Assembly (NCBI GenBank): GCA_963669415.2
Contig: CAXXPS010000001.1
Location: 62,001 to 126,000 of the forward strand
DNA: 64,000 nucleotides
From: JAWKWH01 sp963669415
Lineage (GTDB): Bacteria > Pseudomonadota > Alphaproteobacteria > Rhizobiales > Rhizobiaceae
Direction: 5' to 3'
Below, in pieces: positions 26,772 to 41,162 of this stretch (within the stretch, counting starts at the first letter, position 1; each line of letters opens with the position of its first letter). The notes beneath the pieces were generated by a model. It was not told where the DNA came from and searched no databases. It saw nothing but the letters and a program-made list of their open reading frames with translations. A program made the translations under genes and the position numbers.

Positions 26772-27578
26772 CTACCTTCCGTCCTCGAATCCCAGGTGAC
26801 GAAGCAAGCCAACCCGGTCCCGCCAGCAAAGAAATCCCGATAAGGGGATATCGTCCCTCGGTCCGATCTCGAACCAACGTTCTCCGACTTTTGCAGGTTT
26901 TGTTCCGGCGTAGCAGCCGTTCTTTTCCGGACATGATTCTCCGAATTGACAGGCAATGCAAAATGGATCCCGGGAGCCAATTTCTTCATCCTCAGGGAAG
27001 TCAACAGTTCGAAGCATTTTTTCCGTCAAAGGATTGTAGTCATAGGTCACTACCGAAGCGGACAGTGAATCAATGGTGCTTTGCGTCCAACCGATCAGCC
27101 GCCAATCACCATGGTCGAAGCGGAAACGCATCGTATCGGCCCAACGGTGGCGAGACCCACCAAAATTCTCGATGACGATGGCGCCGCGTTCTATGCGCAG
27201 TTCAACCAGCGGATCGCCCATCATGCCGCCCTGATTGGAACGAAACACCAGTTGGGGTTCATCGACAGCCAAATCCTCGCCGGATTGATCGTCTGCGAAC
27301 AGGACCAGCAATCGGCGAACCGGCGCATCCGAATAGTCATCGGCGCCATCGCAACCCGCTGGCGGCTCAGTTGCTTGATCCGGCGCTTCGATAATGATCG
27401 CTCGGTCCTCGAACCCATCGCGGTTCAGGTCTCCCTTTGCTTCAAATAACTTCTTCCAGCCCTGATCAAGGTAAAGCTGCGGTGGCGAGACCGGGGTCAA
27501 TGCGGTCGCAAAGACCGTCATCGTCAGCAAAGCAAGCCAAGTCGCGACGGCGCGTAAAGAGTTGCGGGGTATGCCCAT
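26772..27578 (-). CDS. secreted protein of unknown function with Cys-rich C-terminal part
   Basis: A 268-residue protein starting, in my reading, at ATG 27578, which gives a signal-like segment (RAVATWLALLTMTVFATALT). A GDLNRDGFEDRAII stretch near residue 55 resembles the calcium-binding loop of FG-GAP/VCBS repeats. The middle portion alternates hydrophobic strands. Near the C-terminus is a cysteine cluster (FCIACQ, ESCPEKNGC), suggestive of disulfides in the periplasm. I do not recognise a family with a known role. It is convergent with clpB and divergent from the MmcQ gene, apparently a single-gene unit. Confidence 0.6.
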   Translation of the reverse strand: MGIPRNSLRAVATWLALLTMTVFATALTPVSPPQLYLDQGWKKLFEAKGDLNRDGFEDRAIIIEAPDQATEPPAGCDGADDYSDAPVRRLLVLFADDQSGEDLAVDEPQLVFRSNQGGMMGDPLVELRIERGAIVIENFGGSRHRWADTMRFRFDHGDWRLIGWTQSTIDSLSASVVTYDYNPLTEKMLRTVDFPEDEEIGSRDPFCIACQFGESCPEKNGCYAGTKPAKVGERWFEIGPRDDIPLSGFLCWRDRVGLLRHLGFEDGR

Positions 27579-27666
27579 GGCAACAGCATATCTCAACCGA
27601 TGAAAAATGCACCGGTCTGCATTTGCCCGGTTGATTTCCATCGCCGATGGTATTTCTTTCCACTCA

Positions 27667-28023
27667 ATGACCAAGGATGAATACAATACCTATTGTGCAT
27701 CACTGCCAGCCACGACGCATGTGGTTCAATGGGGTGGCGCAGAAGTCTGGAAAGTCGGCGGCAAGGTTTTCGCGATTGCCGGTTGGTCGGATGGTGACCA
27801 ACTCGCGGTGACATTCAAGGTGTCCGATCTGGCCTACGATATTCTCAAGGAGCAACCCGGGTGCAGACCCGCGCCGTATCTGGCATCGCGTGGAATGAAA
27901 TGGATACAGCGCCATGATCCGGTTGTTGTCGATGATGAGGCGCTGGTCGATTACATCGCCGAATCGCACCGGCTGGTCGCGGCCAAACTGACAAAGAAGA
28001 TGAGAAAAGAGCTTGGTCTTTGA
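27667..28023 (+). CDS. MmcQ/YjbR family protein
   Basis: A 118-residue protein of the MmcQ/YjbR family (CyaY-like fold, described as DNA-binding). The patterns HVVQWGGAEVWKVGGKVFAI and the ending ESHRLVAAKLTKKMRKEL fit the family. I chose ATG 27667, which matches the usual family N-terminus; a longer upstream frame has no support. Its cellular role is not established. Confidence 0.82.
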   Translation: MTKDEYNTYCASLPATTHVVQWGGAEVWKVGGKVFAIAGWSDGDQLAVTFKVSDLAYDILKEQPGCRPAPYLASRGMKWIQRHDPVVVDDEALVDYIAESHRLVAAKLTKKMRKELGL

Positions 28024-28084
28024 CGTATCCGGCTTGCACGAGGGATGCAGATGATCGGGAGGCGATGCTTGCGGTGAAACCTAA

Positions 28085-29530
28085 ATGACTCTCAGAGCAA
28101 TCATCGTCGGAGCCGGGGTGTCGGGAATTTGTGCCGGTGTTCGATTGCGTGAGGCAGGATGCGATGTCGTCATCCTGGAGAAGGCCAGCTCGATTGGCGG
28201 CACCTGGCGCGATAATGTTTATCCCGGCGCCGCTTGCGATGTGCCGTCACATCTCTACAGCTTTTCCTTTTTTCCGAAGAGCGACTGGTCGAGAACCTAC
28301 GCCTTTCAGGACGAGATTCTGCGGTATCTCGAAGCCTGTGTTGAGAAATTCAATCTGAGCAGATCTATCCGTTTTTCGAGCGAAGTAATTGGCGCGAAAT
28401 ATGACGAAGCAAAAAAATGCTGGTCAGTTGAGCTTGCTGATGGGCAAACACAGCAAGCCAATTTCCTGATTTGGGCCTGTGGGCAATTACACCGACCGAA
28501 TATTCCAAAATTTGAGGGGTCGGCAGAGTTTCAGGGTGAGATCATGCATTCTGCGGAATGGAGGCGGGACGTATCGCTGGAAGGCCGAACGGTAGCGCTT
28601 GTCGGAAATGCCGCCAGCGGAATTCAGATCGCCAGCGCGATTGCGGACCAGGTTAGTCGATTGATTATCCTGCAACGTACACCCAACTGGATCATGCCGC
28701 GTGTTGGAGGTCGGTACAGGAATTTTCAGAAGCGATTGTTCGGCTGGTTTCCGCCTCTCCGCCGGCTGAGGCGATACTCCCAGTTCTTGCAACAGGAGGC
28801 GTTGATATTTGCGTTTCGGCGGAACTCGCTCGCATCCCGGGCCCTGACTTTGCTGGCGCAAAAGTTCATGCGCAGGAAGATCGGCAACGAGCTGATGTTT
28901 GACGTATTAACACCGGATTACCCGATCGGGTGTAAACGTATTTTGCTTTCCAACAGCTATCTGAAGCTGTTTCGGCGGGACAATGTCGTTCTGGAAACCG
29001 GCGGGATTGAGCGCTTCACAGCCAACGGAATCACTCTCGCCGGCGGCCAGAAATACGATGCCGAAGTGGTGGTGATGGCTACCGGGTTCAGAGCGACTGA
29101 AATGCTGGAACACATATCAATAGCAGGCACCGGTGGCAGAATGTTGCAAGACGAATGGGCGAGCGGTCCGCAGGCCCATTTGGGCTTAACAGTTCCCGGT
29201 TTTCCCAACATGTTCATTTTGTACGGTCCGAACACGGGTCTAGGGCACAATTCGATGATCTTCATGATCGAGTGTCAGGTGAATTACATCCGCAAGCTGA
29301 CTGCATGGATGACAGGCCGCGGATTTAAGTCGGTTGAAGCACGGCAGTCGGCTTGCGACCATTCCAATCAGAAACTGCAAGAACATGCGTGGAATACCGC
29401 GTGGGCGGGCGCATGTGCCAGTTGGTATAAAACAGAAAATGGCCGGTTGACGGGAATCTGGCCCTACTCCGCTGTCCGCTATTGGCTGCGCACGAGGCAA
29501 CCGGCGGAGCGTGAATACCGGTTCGACTGA
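28085..29530 (+). CDS. flavin-containing monooxygenase, Baeyer-Villiger type
   Basis: A 481-residue FAD- and NADPH-dependent class B monooxygenase. The first Rossmann motif GAGVSG (residues 9-14) binds FAD, and the second, GNAASG (174-179), binds NADPH. Between them, FQGEIMHSAEW (149-159) matches the FxGxxxHxxxW fingerprint of Baeyer-Villiger enzymes, but the next residue is Arg instead of the usual Pro or Asp. A second hallmark, VVMATGFRA, is near residue 335. It would insert oxygen into a ketone or oxidise a heteroatom; the substrate is unknown. The gene stands 61 bp after the MmcQ gene. Confidence 0.87.
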   Translation: MTLRAIIVGAGVSGICAGVRLREAGCDVVILEKASSIGGTWRDNVYPGAACDVPSHLYSFSFFPKSDWSRTYAFQDEILRYLEACVEKFNLSRSIRFSSEVIGAKYDEAKKCWSVELADGQTQQANFLIWACGQLHRPNIPKFEGSAEFQGEIMHSAEWRRDVSLEGRTVALVGNAASGIQIASAIADQVSRLIILQRTPNWIMPRVGGRYRNFQKRLFGWFPPLRRLRRYSQFLQQEALIFAFRRNSLASRALTLLAQKFMRRKIGNELMFDVLTPDYPIGCKRILLSNSYLKLFRRDNVVLETGGIERFTANGITLAGGQKYDAEVVVMATGFRATEMLEHISIAGTGGRMLQDEWASGPQAHLGLTVPGFPNMFILYGPNTGLGHNSMIFMIECQVNYIRKLTAWMTGRGFKSVEARQSACDHSNQKLQEHAWNTAWAGACASWYKTENGRLTGIWPYSAVRYWLRTRQPAEREYRFD

Positions 29531-29751
29531 TTGACGGCTGTTATAACATCCAAGTGGACGAACAAACTGCCCGAAGCAAAGCAGGGGGATTGCTGGTCGG
29601 AACGTTGGGCGGCAATTTGACCTGAGAAATACCGATGAGCTGATCGGAAATCGACGGCTTCTGACACCGGTTGCCTATTTTAATCGAGTATGATTGCGAC
29701 TGCTGGCAAACTGTGATCTAGCGGATTGTTCAATCGTACCGCCGGATTTCC

Positions 29752-31281
29752 ATGAGCGAGATTTCAGGGTTCAGCACCGACAACACTGACGAGGGAACCA
29801 CCTGCCCGCCGCAGGCGCGAAAGTTTGTATTGGTCTCTGCAATTCTGGCGTCTTCGATGGGTTTCATTGATACGTCTGTGGTTTCATTGGCTCTGCCCGC
29901 CATCCGCTCGGATCTGGATGCAACGTTGGTAGACGCCCAGTGGATCACAAATGCATATATGCTCTTTCTTGCATCGCTCGTTCTGGTGGGCGGGGCTGCC
30001 GGCGATGTGTTCGGCGTACGAAAGGTATTCGCGATCGGGGTTGCGGTATTTGTAGTCACCTCTGCTCTTTGTGCGCTGGCGTGGGACGAAAATGCGCTGA
30101 TTGTGATGCGCGGCGCGCAAGGGATTGGCGCCGCGCTGATGGTACCGGGGAGCCTGTCGATCATTGCCAAAGCCTACCCCCGGGAAACGCGCGGTCAGGC
30201 GATTGGAACCTGGGCTGCATTCTCATCCATTACAACAGCGCTGGGGCCGATCATCGGCAGTCTGATACTTTCTTATGGAGAGGACTGGATGTGGCGCCTG
30301 ATTTTCGCAATCAATGTCCCCTTCGGTCTTGGCGTATTGGCGATGCTGTTTCTCAAGATTCCAGCTGATAGGGGCGACAGCGGCCGGCGACTGGATTTCG
30401 GCGGCGGATTGCTGGCGACGCTTGCGCTGGGCTCATTTTCCTGGGGATTGACCGCTTACGGTCCTGAAGCTGGCGCTGACTTTCTACCGCCTACCTATTG
30501 GCTTGTGTTTGGAGCAGGATTTTCAATCCTTTTTCTCTGGTGGGAAAAAAGAGCGCGGCAGCCAATGATAAAGCTGGAGCTGTTTCGATCACCGGCATTT
30601 GCCGGCGCCAATATTTATACACTCGTGCTGTTTCTTGCGTTCAACGCGATCCTGTTCTTTCTTCCAATGACGCTGGTGACCGCTTGGGGCGCCCTGGAAT
30701 GGCAAGCAAGCCTGATGCTGGCTCCCTTGTCGGTTTTTATTGGCGGCATGTCGCGGGCCTCGGGGCGATTTTCCGACAGGTTCGGACCGCGGGTTCCCCT
30801 GACTGCCGGCGCGTTGATGCTCGCCATCTCCTATCTGGCGCTGGCGCTCACAATGCCGTTGATGAATATGTGGTTCGTCACATTGCCAATCATGTGTGTG
30901 AACGCGTTTGGCATGGGATTGCTGGTGTCGCCATTGTCATCAGCAATCATGAAAGCCGCACCTGAGAACGATACGGGCCTGGCCTCCGGCGTTAACAACG
31001 CGGTGGCCAGATCTGCGGGACTTGTCTCCATTGCGGCATTCGGGGCGCTGGCAGGGACCGTTTTTGCGGGATCGATTGATCCCACCGTCTCCGGGCAGAT
31101 GGAGAGTATCGGTTTTGGTGCGTTTTTGCCGGCCGACGCAACCGACGCTCACAAAACGGCCCATGCCGACTCGACAAATTGGGCATTTCAGGTTGTTGCA
31201 ATAATTTGTGCAGCCATCAGCTTGTTGGCGGCGGCAATTGGATGGCTGACCCAACCGGGCATCAGGCAAAGTCCGCGATAA
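29752..31281 (+). CDS. MFS transporter, DHA2 (EmrB/QacA-like) family
   Basis: A 509-residue membrane protein with about 14 hydrophobic segments, as in 14-helix drug:proton antiporters. Visible motifs are GFIDTSVVSLALPAI (motif D1 region, helix 1), GAAGDVFGVRKVF (motif A, loop 2-3), MRGAQGIGAALMVPGSLSII (motif B, helix 4) and an ALGPIIGS segment (motif C-like, helix 5). It probably exports hydrophobic compounds. No membrane-fusion partner (EmrA) is nearby. It stands alone after the monooxygenase. Confidence 0.9.
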   Translation: MSEISGFSTDNTDEGTTCPPQARKFVLVSAILASSMGFIDTSVVSLALPAIRSDLDATLVDAQWITNAYMLFLASLVLVGGAAGDVFGVRKVFAIGVAVFVVTSALCALAWDENALIVMRGAQGIGAALMVPGSLSIIAKAYPRETRGQAIGTWAAFSSITTALGPIIGSLILSYGEDWMWRLIFAINVPFGLGVLAMLFLKIPADRGDSGRRLDFGGGLLATLALGSFSWGLTAYGPEAGADFLPPTYWLVFGAGFSILFLWWEKRARQPMIKLELFRSPAFAGANIYTLVLFLAFNAILFFLPMTLVTAWGALEWQASLMLAPLSVFIGGMSRASGRFSDRFGPRVPLTAGALMLAISYLALALTMPLMNMWFVTLPIMCVNAFGMGLLVSPLSSAIMKAAPENDTGLASGVNNAVARSAGLVSIAAFGALAGTVFAGSIDPTVSGQMESIGFGAFLPADATDAHKTAHADSTNWAFQVVAIICAAISLLAAAIGWLTQPGIRQSPR

Positions 31282-31287
31282 TCAGGT

Positions 31288-33225
31288 TTAGCGGCTGGCG
31301 ACTTTCAAAGGACTGTCGTTTTCGTCGTGCAACAGAGCGTCAATTCGATCGCGCTCGCGTTCGAATGCGGCCAGTTCGTCGCCTTTCAGGACGCGCCCGG
31401 TCGGCAGGCGCACCCGCATCGGGTCGACCTTGTTGCCGTTGACGATCAGTTCATAGTGAAGGTGATTGCCGGTTGACAGACCGGTAGAACCGACAAACCC
31501 GATGACCTGGCCTTGCCGGACCTTGGCGCCGGGAACAATGCCTTTGGCCATCGCCGATTGGTGTGAATAAGAGGTCACATATCCGTTGGCGTGCTTGACG
31601 ATCGTTTGCTTTCCGTATCCCGAAGCCCAGCCGGCCTTTCTCACTGTCCCATTGCCTGATGCGATGATTGGTGTGCCGCGCGGAGCGGACCAATCCACGC
31701 CTGTGTGCATTTTGCGATATTTCAGGATTGGATGGCGGCGCATACCAAAACCGGAACGGAAGCGGCCATTGGGTACGGGGTTCCGCAGCAGAAATTGTTT
31801 GGCGCTCCGCCCTTCCGGCGTAAAATAATCGACCTTTCCGTCAAACATCTGAAAACGATAGAGGACCCGCTCGGAGCTGCCAAAATTTGCCTTCACAAAG
31901 AGAAGCTCCGAATCGGGCGTGGCGTTTCCATCTTCATCCGGCTGCGAAAAGAACAGTTCCAACCTGTCTGACGGCTTTAGTCTGGATTGAAAATCGACTT
32001 CAGCCGCCAGCATCTTGATCAGCCGCTTGGTCATTTGTTTGGACAAGCCATATGCATAAGCTGCACGGTAAATTCCGTCATAGGCGCGCGGAAGGTCACC
32101 TCTGACAGCCACTTTGTCTGGCGCTGAGCTCAACTCCGCTTCGACAAGCGGGTTGGTCGCCGGTTCTTCGGCTTTGACATATTGTTGACGATCATCAAGT
32201 GCGATCGTGAGCAGATGATCACCGTCACGGTAAACACCGGCCCGGACAATCTGCCCCGCTTCGCGGCTGTTTTCGACGCCGATTCGCACCGCCATGCCGG
32301 CTTCAAGCTTGTCCGACTTCAAGAGCGTAGTTAGTGCCTCAGTCATGCGATCGGCGTCGTCGCCGGAGTATCCGGATTTTTCAAACAAATCGCCGATCGT
32401 TCCCTCTCGCCGTGCCGGTACAATTTCCTCCACAAACGAAACAGCGATGTCGGTGCCTCGGTTTGCATGGGCGACCGACACATTTTGTGGAACGATCCTG
32501 ACGCCCAGGTCTGAAGGGATTGCCTCGGCGATCGACGAATTGCCGAATCGTTGTGGGTCTACATAGTGAAGTGCTGCAACCTGAACAGCGCCATCGGTAA
32601 GAATGGCGCTCGTATCGCGGACAACCTGTTCAACCTCATCGGCTGTCAGGCGGCCCTTTTCTTCGAAGTTTGCTGATTCGAAAGGAAAGTCGATCGTTTT
32701 CAGGCTAACATCGCTCTCCACGCTGGCGCCGTAAATCAGACCTGTGGTGGCCGTCACTTCGTCGCCATCTGCTGCAAACACATCCAACGGATTAAAACGC
32801 GGGTATTTGCGCTCCGTCGTATGCCCTGCTGCAAGAGCCATCTTGACATGAGCGAAGGGAAGGGTGCGTACCAGGTCACTGTCACCTGACTTGATGACCG
32901 TGGAAACTTCCATCCTCCTGCGGTCCCGGGCGGTCGCAACCGCCAATGGTCTAGGTATTCTGCCCGTTTTTGCGTTATCGCCTTCCTTATCGCCGAGCGC
33001 GATGTCACTCAGATTGGCGATTTCAGGCGGTGTCGCTAGTTGTTCGCGCCCGTCAAGAGCGGCAAATAGCGCTACGCCGAGAAGAATGCTGGAGGTTACG
33101 CCGGTAAGAAATGTTCCCGACAACCAGCGGGCGGATACTTCACGACGATCAGGCTGACCGCGACCGTCCGCTACCAGCGGCGGCTCGTTGCCGAGTTCGG
33201 CAATGATGTATTGCGGTTCGCTCAT
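31288..33225 (-). CDS. M23-family metallopeptidase (MepM/LytM-like), membrane-anchored
   Basis: A 645-residue cell-wall endopeptidase. A hydrophobic segment near residues 36-56 anchors it in the inner membrane; a long periplasmic part follows, and a C-terminal LytM/M23 domain holds the zinc motifs HTGVD (about residue 507) and HLHYE (about 588). With GMRRHPIL before the first motif, it looks catalytically complete. Such enzymes cut peptidoglycan cross-links during growth. I chose ATG 33225, although AAGGA sits directly against it; a GTG at 33267 is the alternative. It converges with the MFS gene, 6 bp apart. Confidence 0.9.
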   Translation of the reverse strand: MSEPQYIIAELGNEPPLVADGRGQPDRREVSARWLSGTFLTGVTSSILLGVALFAALDGREQLATPPEIANLSDIALGDKEGDNAKTGRIPRPLAVATARDRRRMEVSTVIKSGDSDLVRTLPFAHVKMALAAGHTTERKYPRFNPLDVFAADGDEVTATTGLIYGASVESDVSLKTIDFPFESANFEEKGRLTADEVEQVVRDTSAILTDGAVQVAALHYVDPQRFGNSSIAEAIPSDLGVRIVPQNVSVAHANRGTDIAVSFVEEIVPARREGTIGDLFEKSGYSGDDADRMTEALTTLLKSDKLEAGMAVRIGVENSREAGQIVRAGVYRDGDHLLTIALDDRQQYVKAEEPATNPLVEAELSSAPDKVAVRGDLPRAYDGIYRAAYAYGLSKQMTKRLIKMLAAEVDFQSRLKPSDRLELFFSQPDEDGNATPDSELLFVKANFGSSERVLYRFQMFDGKVDYFTPEGRSAKQFLLRNPVPNGRFRSGFGMRRHPILKYRKMHTGVDWSAPRGTPIIASGNGTVRKAGWASGYGKQTIVKHANGYVTSYSHQSAMAKGIVPGAKVRQGQVIGFVGSTGLSTGNHLHYELIVNGNKVDPMRVRLPTGRVLKGDELAAFERERDRIDALLHDENDSPLKVASR

Positions 33226-33485
33226 TCCTTGCGAAGTGTCCCCTGCAGAGGTCCGGCACGTTCGCACCGAACGGTCATTTGCCCCTTATATAACGGTCAA
33301 GTCAACGATGCGCACAAACCGCAAGTCTTTTTTGCTTCTCCGCGACCGCGTTAACCGGTGATTCGGGCGCGTTTGTGGCCCTTCTTTGTGATCTGGAATT
33401 CATTGTCCACCCCAAGCGTAAACAGGCGGTTTCGGTATGTAAAAATTACAATCGCAAAAATGGCAAAAAAAGTTCAAAATCTCTG

Positions 33486-33515
33486 TTGACACCCGAACGG
33501 GGTGGCGACTATATA
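33486..33515 (+). promoter_or_regulatory. rRNA operon promoter
   Basis: TTGACA (33486-33491) and CTATAT (33509-33514) are 17 bp apart, upstream of the 16S gene. Transcription would start near 33521, giving a leader of about 355 bases. A perfect -35 and ideal spacing fit a strong stable-RNA promoter. Confidence 0.85.
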
Positions 33516-33653
33516 CGCCCCACAACGAGGGCGGCGCGCCGCTGGCGGCACTTGCGTTCGCACTTGTTTATTTCTCTTAGAGAGCCGCGTGAGCGACACT
33601 CTTCCGGGTCCAAGCCAAAAGCAACCGACCCAAGACATTGCGTTTGCGGCGTC

Positions 33654-33665
33654 TGATCTTTGACA
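33654..33665 (+). promoter_or_regulatory. boxA-like antitermination site in the 16S leader
   Basis: TGATCTTTGACA resembles the boxA element (TGCTCTTTAACA in Escherichia coli) bound by NusB-S10 for rRNA antitermination. It lies in the leader, about 220 bases before the mature 16S sequence. The rest of the leader (33521-33876) shows no gene. Confidence 0.55.
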
Positions 33666-33876
33666 ATTGAATATGGAAGAAAGAGAAACGTGGGCGGCAT
33701 GGTCGCGCGGGGTTTCAGAGGACTTCGGTCTGATGGCTCCATCTAAAGACTATGGCGGACACGTTTTGAAATGAGAATATGTGACAATTTGGCTGTTTTC
33801 GGACAGTCAGGTGTTTACAGGTTCTCGTCGATTCAAGCGTGACCAAATTAAAGCCAAATCAAACGTCTTAATATCA

Positions 33877-35370
<1,494 letters not shown>

Positions 35371-35586
35371 GAACCCTAATGGAAACGGCCTTTGGTCCGA
35401 TCTTTTCGGTTCGTTTTAGAACAAGGCAAAGGCCAGTCAGCCGATGCCGCAAAAACTGAGTGCGCCTGTTTCGGAAATTCATCAGAATTGACGATATTGG
35501 CGTGAAGCGGGATCTGCCGCCTTCGTTTCTCTTTCTTCACGAATGAATGTGCTTTGTCCTCACGCCATCAAGGTTTGAAGACTAGG

Positions 35587-35663
<77 letters not shown>

Positions 35664-35705
35664 ATACAAGGTTGTAGCGAGGCGTAATTGCCGCGCGAGA
35701 CGGTT

Positions 35706-35781
35706 GGGGCTTTAGCTCAGCTGGGAGAGCACCTGCTTTGCAAGCAGGGGGTCATCGGTTCGATCCCGATAAGCTCCACCA
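35706..35781 (+). tRNA. tRNA-Ala (TGC)
   Basis: A 76-base cloverleaf with acceptor GGGGCTT / AAGCTCC, anticodon TGC at 35739-35741, a T-arm around TTCGATC, and encoded ACCA. It is the second spacer tRNA of the operon, 42 bp after tRNA-Ile. Confidence 0.97.
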
Positions 35782-36040
35782 ATTCCAGGCACGTAAATAT
35801 CATTCGATTGAAGAAACAATAGTTTGCGGATGCTTTGGCAACCGCTTGTTCTGTACAACATCGTAAATAGAAGATCAGTTCGGACACCGCTTTGGCGGTG
35901 TGTCGCCGTGGACGCTCAATCCACGGCACCATGATTGGCAGCTTAACCGCAAGCCACCGGACAGATCTCGAGAAGCTGGTCTTTTTAAGAGCCAATGGCG
36001 TACGGTTTTCTAAACCGGACGGGCATTGGCAATGAGAACA

Positions 36041-38832
<2,792 letters not shown>

Positions 38833-38916
38833 GTTCTCATTGCTTGTGTCCGTCATTTTGACGTGGCTCATAGGCGTAAGCGAAAACCAGCTTCTCATAA
38901 ATGCATGCCTTTTGCC

Positions 38917-39034
38917 GACCTGGTGGTTATGGCGGGGTGGCTGCACCCGATCCCATTCCGAACTCGGCCGTGAAACGCCCCAGCGCTGATGGTACTTCGT
39001 CTCAAGACGCGGGAGAGTAGGTCGCTGCCAGGTC
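38917..39034 (+). rRNA. rrf: 5S ribosomal RNA
   Basis: A 118-base 5S rRNA with terminal stem GACCTGG / CCAGGTC and the conserved CCGAACTCGG loop. The flanks (ATGCATGCCTTTTGC before, GCAAAATGCATGC after) are complementary and would extend the stem for processing of the precursor. Confidence 0.96.
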
Positions 39035-39108
39035 TGCAAAATGCATGCTTCTCATGATCTTCTGTTTTCGATGACCAGGCCCGCCGGCTTTGCCGGTGTC
39101 AGGCACGG

Positions 39109-39129
39109 GCCGCTTTAAGCGGCTTTTTT
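39109..39129 (+). terminator. intrinsic terminator after 5S rRNA
   Basis: GCCGC / GCGGC with a 5-base loop, followed by six T, lies 75 bp after 5S. An adjacent hairpin (CCGGC / GCCGG, 39084-39096) may assist. The initiator tRNA follows this site, so it must come from read-through or its own promoter. Confidence 0.8.
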
Positions 39130-39256
39130 GTTGCCTGGAATTGGCCGGTTGCAAATTAGGGCTTGTCAGAGCCCCGTCGGCGGCAAAGATATTTGCCATT
39201 ACCGCGAAACCGTTCGGGACGGTCTGTCAGGTGTTCGTAAGAACGCTTTTTGGTGA

Positions 39257-39333
<77 letters not shown>

Positions 39334-39968
39334 ATATTCAAATGAAAACAGATAGTTATGTGAAAGATTGGTTCTGCCAATCTTTCAAATAGACTTATCC
39401 ATTCCTTCCCCAATAATTGTTCGAAACCCGGCATGTGCGAAAAACACACGGCCACGGGCGGCATGCCGGAGACATCCGGCATTGCCCAACCGACCAGGAA
39501 GGCCTGGTCACGAAGCAAAAGAACCGGGGAGAATTTACCCCGGCGCGATGAAACTCCACCACCATTTATTGGCTTTGCGTTTGTCACGGTGAAAAAGCTT
39601 TGTTGGGGCGAGGTCATCGTTGAACACAGGCGAGACTGAGTTGAACGCCGTGACAGATCGGGATGTTGTCTTGGCAAGCTACCCGTGACATGATGATTTG
39701 GTGCCGCGGCACGAATAACTTTTTTGAAGACGGCGAGGGGGGTCGGATGTCTGATAAAGTTGGCATATTGATACATGAATTGTCGATGCGAATACCTGTA
39801 TTCCGGGAATACGAGGAGCGCCGGCGCTTGATTTCCATACAAGTATGACTGGTGAAACGCCTTTGTCATGACGGCGAGGGAACGTGATCCCAACCGGGCC
39901 TTCTCGACGGATGATGACTGTCGAGAAATCGGGCGCCCGGTGTAACCACAGATAGCATCGATTTGGCC
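39334..39968. other. intergenic region without a recognised gene
   Basis: A gap of 635 bp between the initiator tRNA and the C-S lyase gene. Small frames on the plus strand (39433-39639 and 39663-39848) have no good ribosome binding site and no recognisable motif. A long frame on the minus strand runs on into the antisense of the next gene and looks accidental. I see no clear promoter, repeat or structured RNA. Confidence 0.45.
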
Positions 39969-41162
39969 ATGAAATTTGATTTTGACCGGGTGCCGGACCG
40001 CCAAGGCACCAATGCACTGGCACTGGAAGGGTATCGCGATTACCTGTTCGGTGAAGGTGCCGATTTGCAACGCGTGGCCGAACCGCAAGACCTCATCCAA
40101 TTGTGGGTCGCGGATATGCAGTTTGCGGCAGCCCCTTGCGTCATCGATGCCATGCGCAGGCGGCTTGACCACCCCGTATTCGGCTATACGGCAAATTTCG
40201 ATGATCAGCTCTTCGACGCATTCTCAGATTGGGCGAAGGCCAGATATGATTGGATGGTGCATCGAGAGTCGTTCTTCGTCTCGCTCGGGGTTATTCCCGC
40301 GCTCTACAACCTCGTTGATTGTTTATGCGGACCGGGCGACAAAGTATTGACGCTGACGCCGGCCTACGGCTTCTTCAAACATGCGGCATCTCATTCCGCC
40401 ACCGAAATTGTCAGCTCTCCGCTGCAGCAAAACGCGCGTTTTCAAATTGATTTCGAGGACTTTGAAACCAAGGCCGCAGATCCGGCCGTCAAACTGTTCT
40501 TCCTTTGTCATCCACACAACCCGACCGGTCAGGAATGGAGCGAGCAGGACCTTCGCCGCATGGGGGAAATATGCTTTCGATACGATGTGACAATTGTCTC
40601 TGATGAGGTTCATTGTGATCTCTTGCGGATCGGAAAACACCATACACCATTGGCGCGATTGTTCCCCGGAGAAGATCGAATCGTGACCTGTATGGCGCCG
40701 AGCAAAACGTTTAACATTGCTGGTCTCATGACCGGCGTCGTGGTGATCGAGAGCGAAAACCTCAGACGCAAGTGGCGCCAGCGAACCTATCCGTTTGTGT
40801 CACCTCTTGGCTTGGCTGCCGCAACCGCGGCCTATCGCGATGGCGCTGAATGGCTCGAACATCTCAGAACCTATCTCGACGGAAATTTTGCCCTGTTGAA
40901 AGAGTTTCTGGAAACCAACCTGCCGCAGGCCAGCTTTCACATTCCCGATGCCACCTATCTGGCATGGATCGACATGCGATCCTATTTTCCGGCCGGGATG
41001 AACCTGACGAGATATTTTCTTGAAAAAAGCGGAGTGATCCTGGAAGGCGGTGAGATGTTCATCGACAATGGTGGCGGACATATCAGGCTCAATATTGCCT
41101 GTCCCCGCAATGTGCTTCTTTGTGCACTGAAACAGATGGCTTCGGTGATAAATTCCACATGA
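39969..41162 (+). CDS. MalY/PatB-type PLP-dependent C-S lyase
   Basis: A 397-residue fold-type I aminotransferase-like enzyme of the MalY/PatB family, which usually cleaves cystathionine or other cysteine S-conjugates to a thiol, pyruvate and ammonia. Motifs are WVADMQF near residue 46, HNPTG (183-187), SDEVHCD with the pyridine-binding Asp212, and the Schiff-base Lys246 in APSKTFNIAG. I chose ATG 39969; a TTG two codons upstream is in frame. It stands alone; the next gene on this side is the AraC regulator on the opposite strand. Confidence 0.9.
   Translation: MKFDFDRVPDRQGTNALALEGYRDYLFGEGADLQRVAEPQDLIQLWVADMQFAAAPCVIDAMRRRLDHPVFGYTANFDDQLFDAFSDWAKARYDWMVHRESFFVSLGVIPALYNLVDCLCGPGDKVLTLTPAYGFFKHAASHSATEIVSSPLQQNARFQIDFEDFETKAADPAVKLFFLCHPHNPTGQEWSEQDLRRMGEICFRYDVTIVSDEVHCDLLRIGKHHTPLARLFPGEDRIVTCMAPSKTFNIAGLMTGVVVIESENLRRKWRQRTYPFVSPLGLAAATAAYRDGAEWLEHLRTYLDGNFALLKEFLETNLPQASFHIPDATYLAWIDMRSYFPAGMNLTRYFLEKSGVILEGGEMFIDNGGGHIRLNIACPRNVLLCALKQMASVINST

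Noticed and set aside
28021..28040. Another copy of the MITE end (GTATCCGGCTT near 28024)
   Set aside because: Only about 11 bases match, there is no inverted partner, and similar matches occur by chance inside genes at 58536 and 63541.
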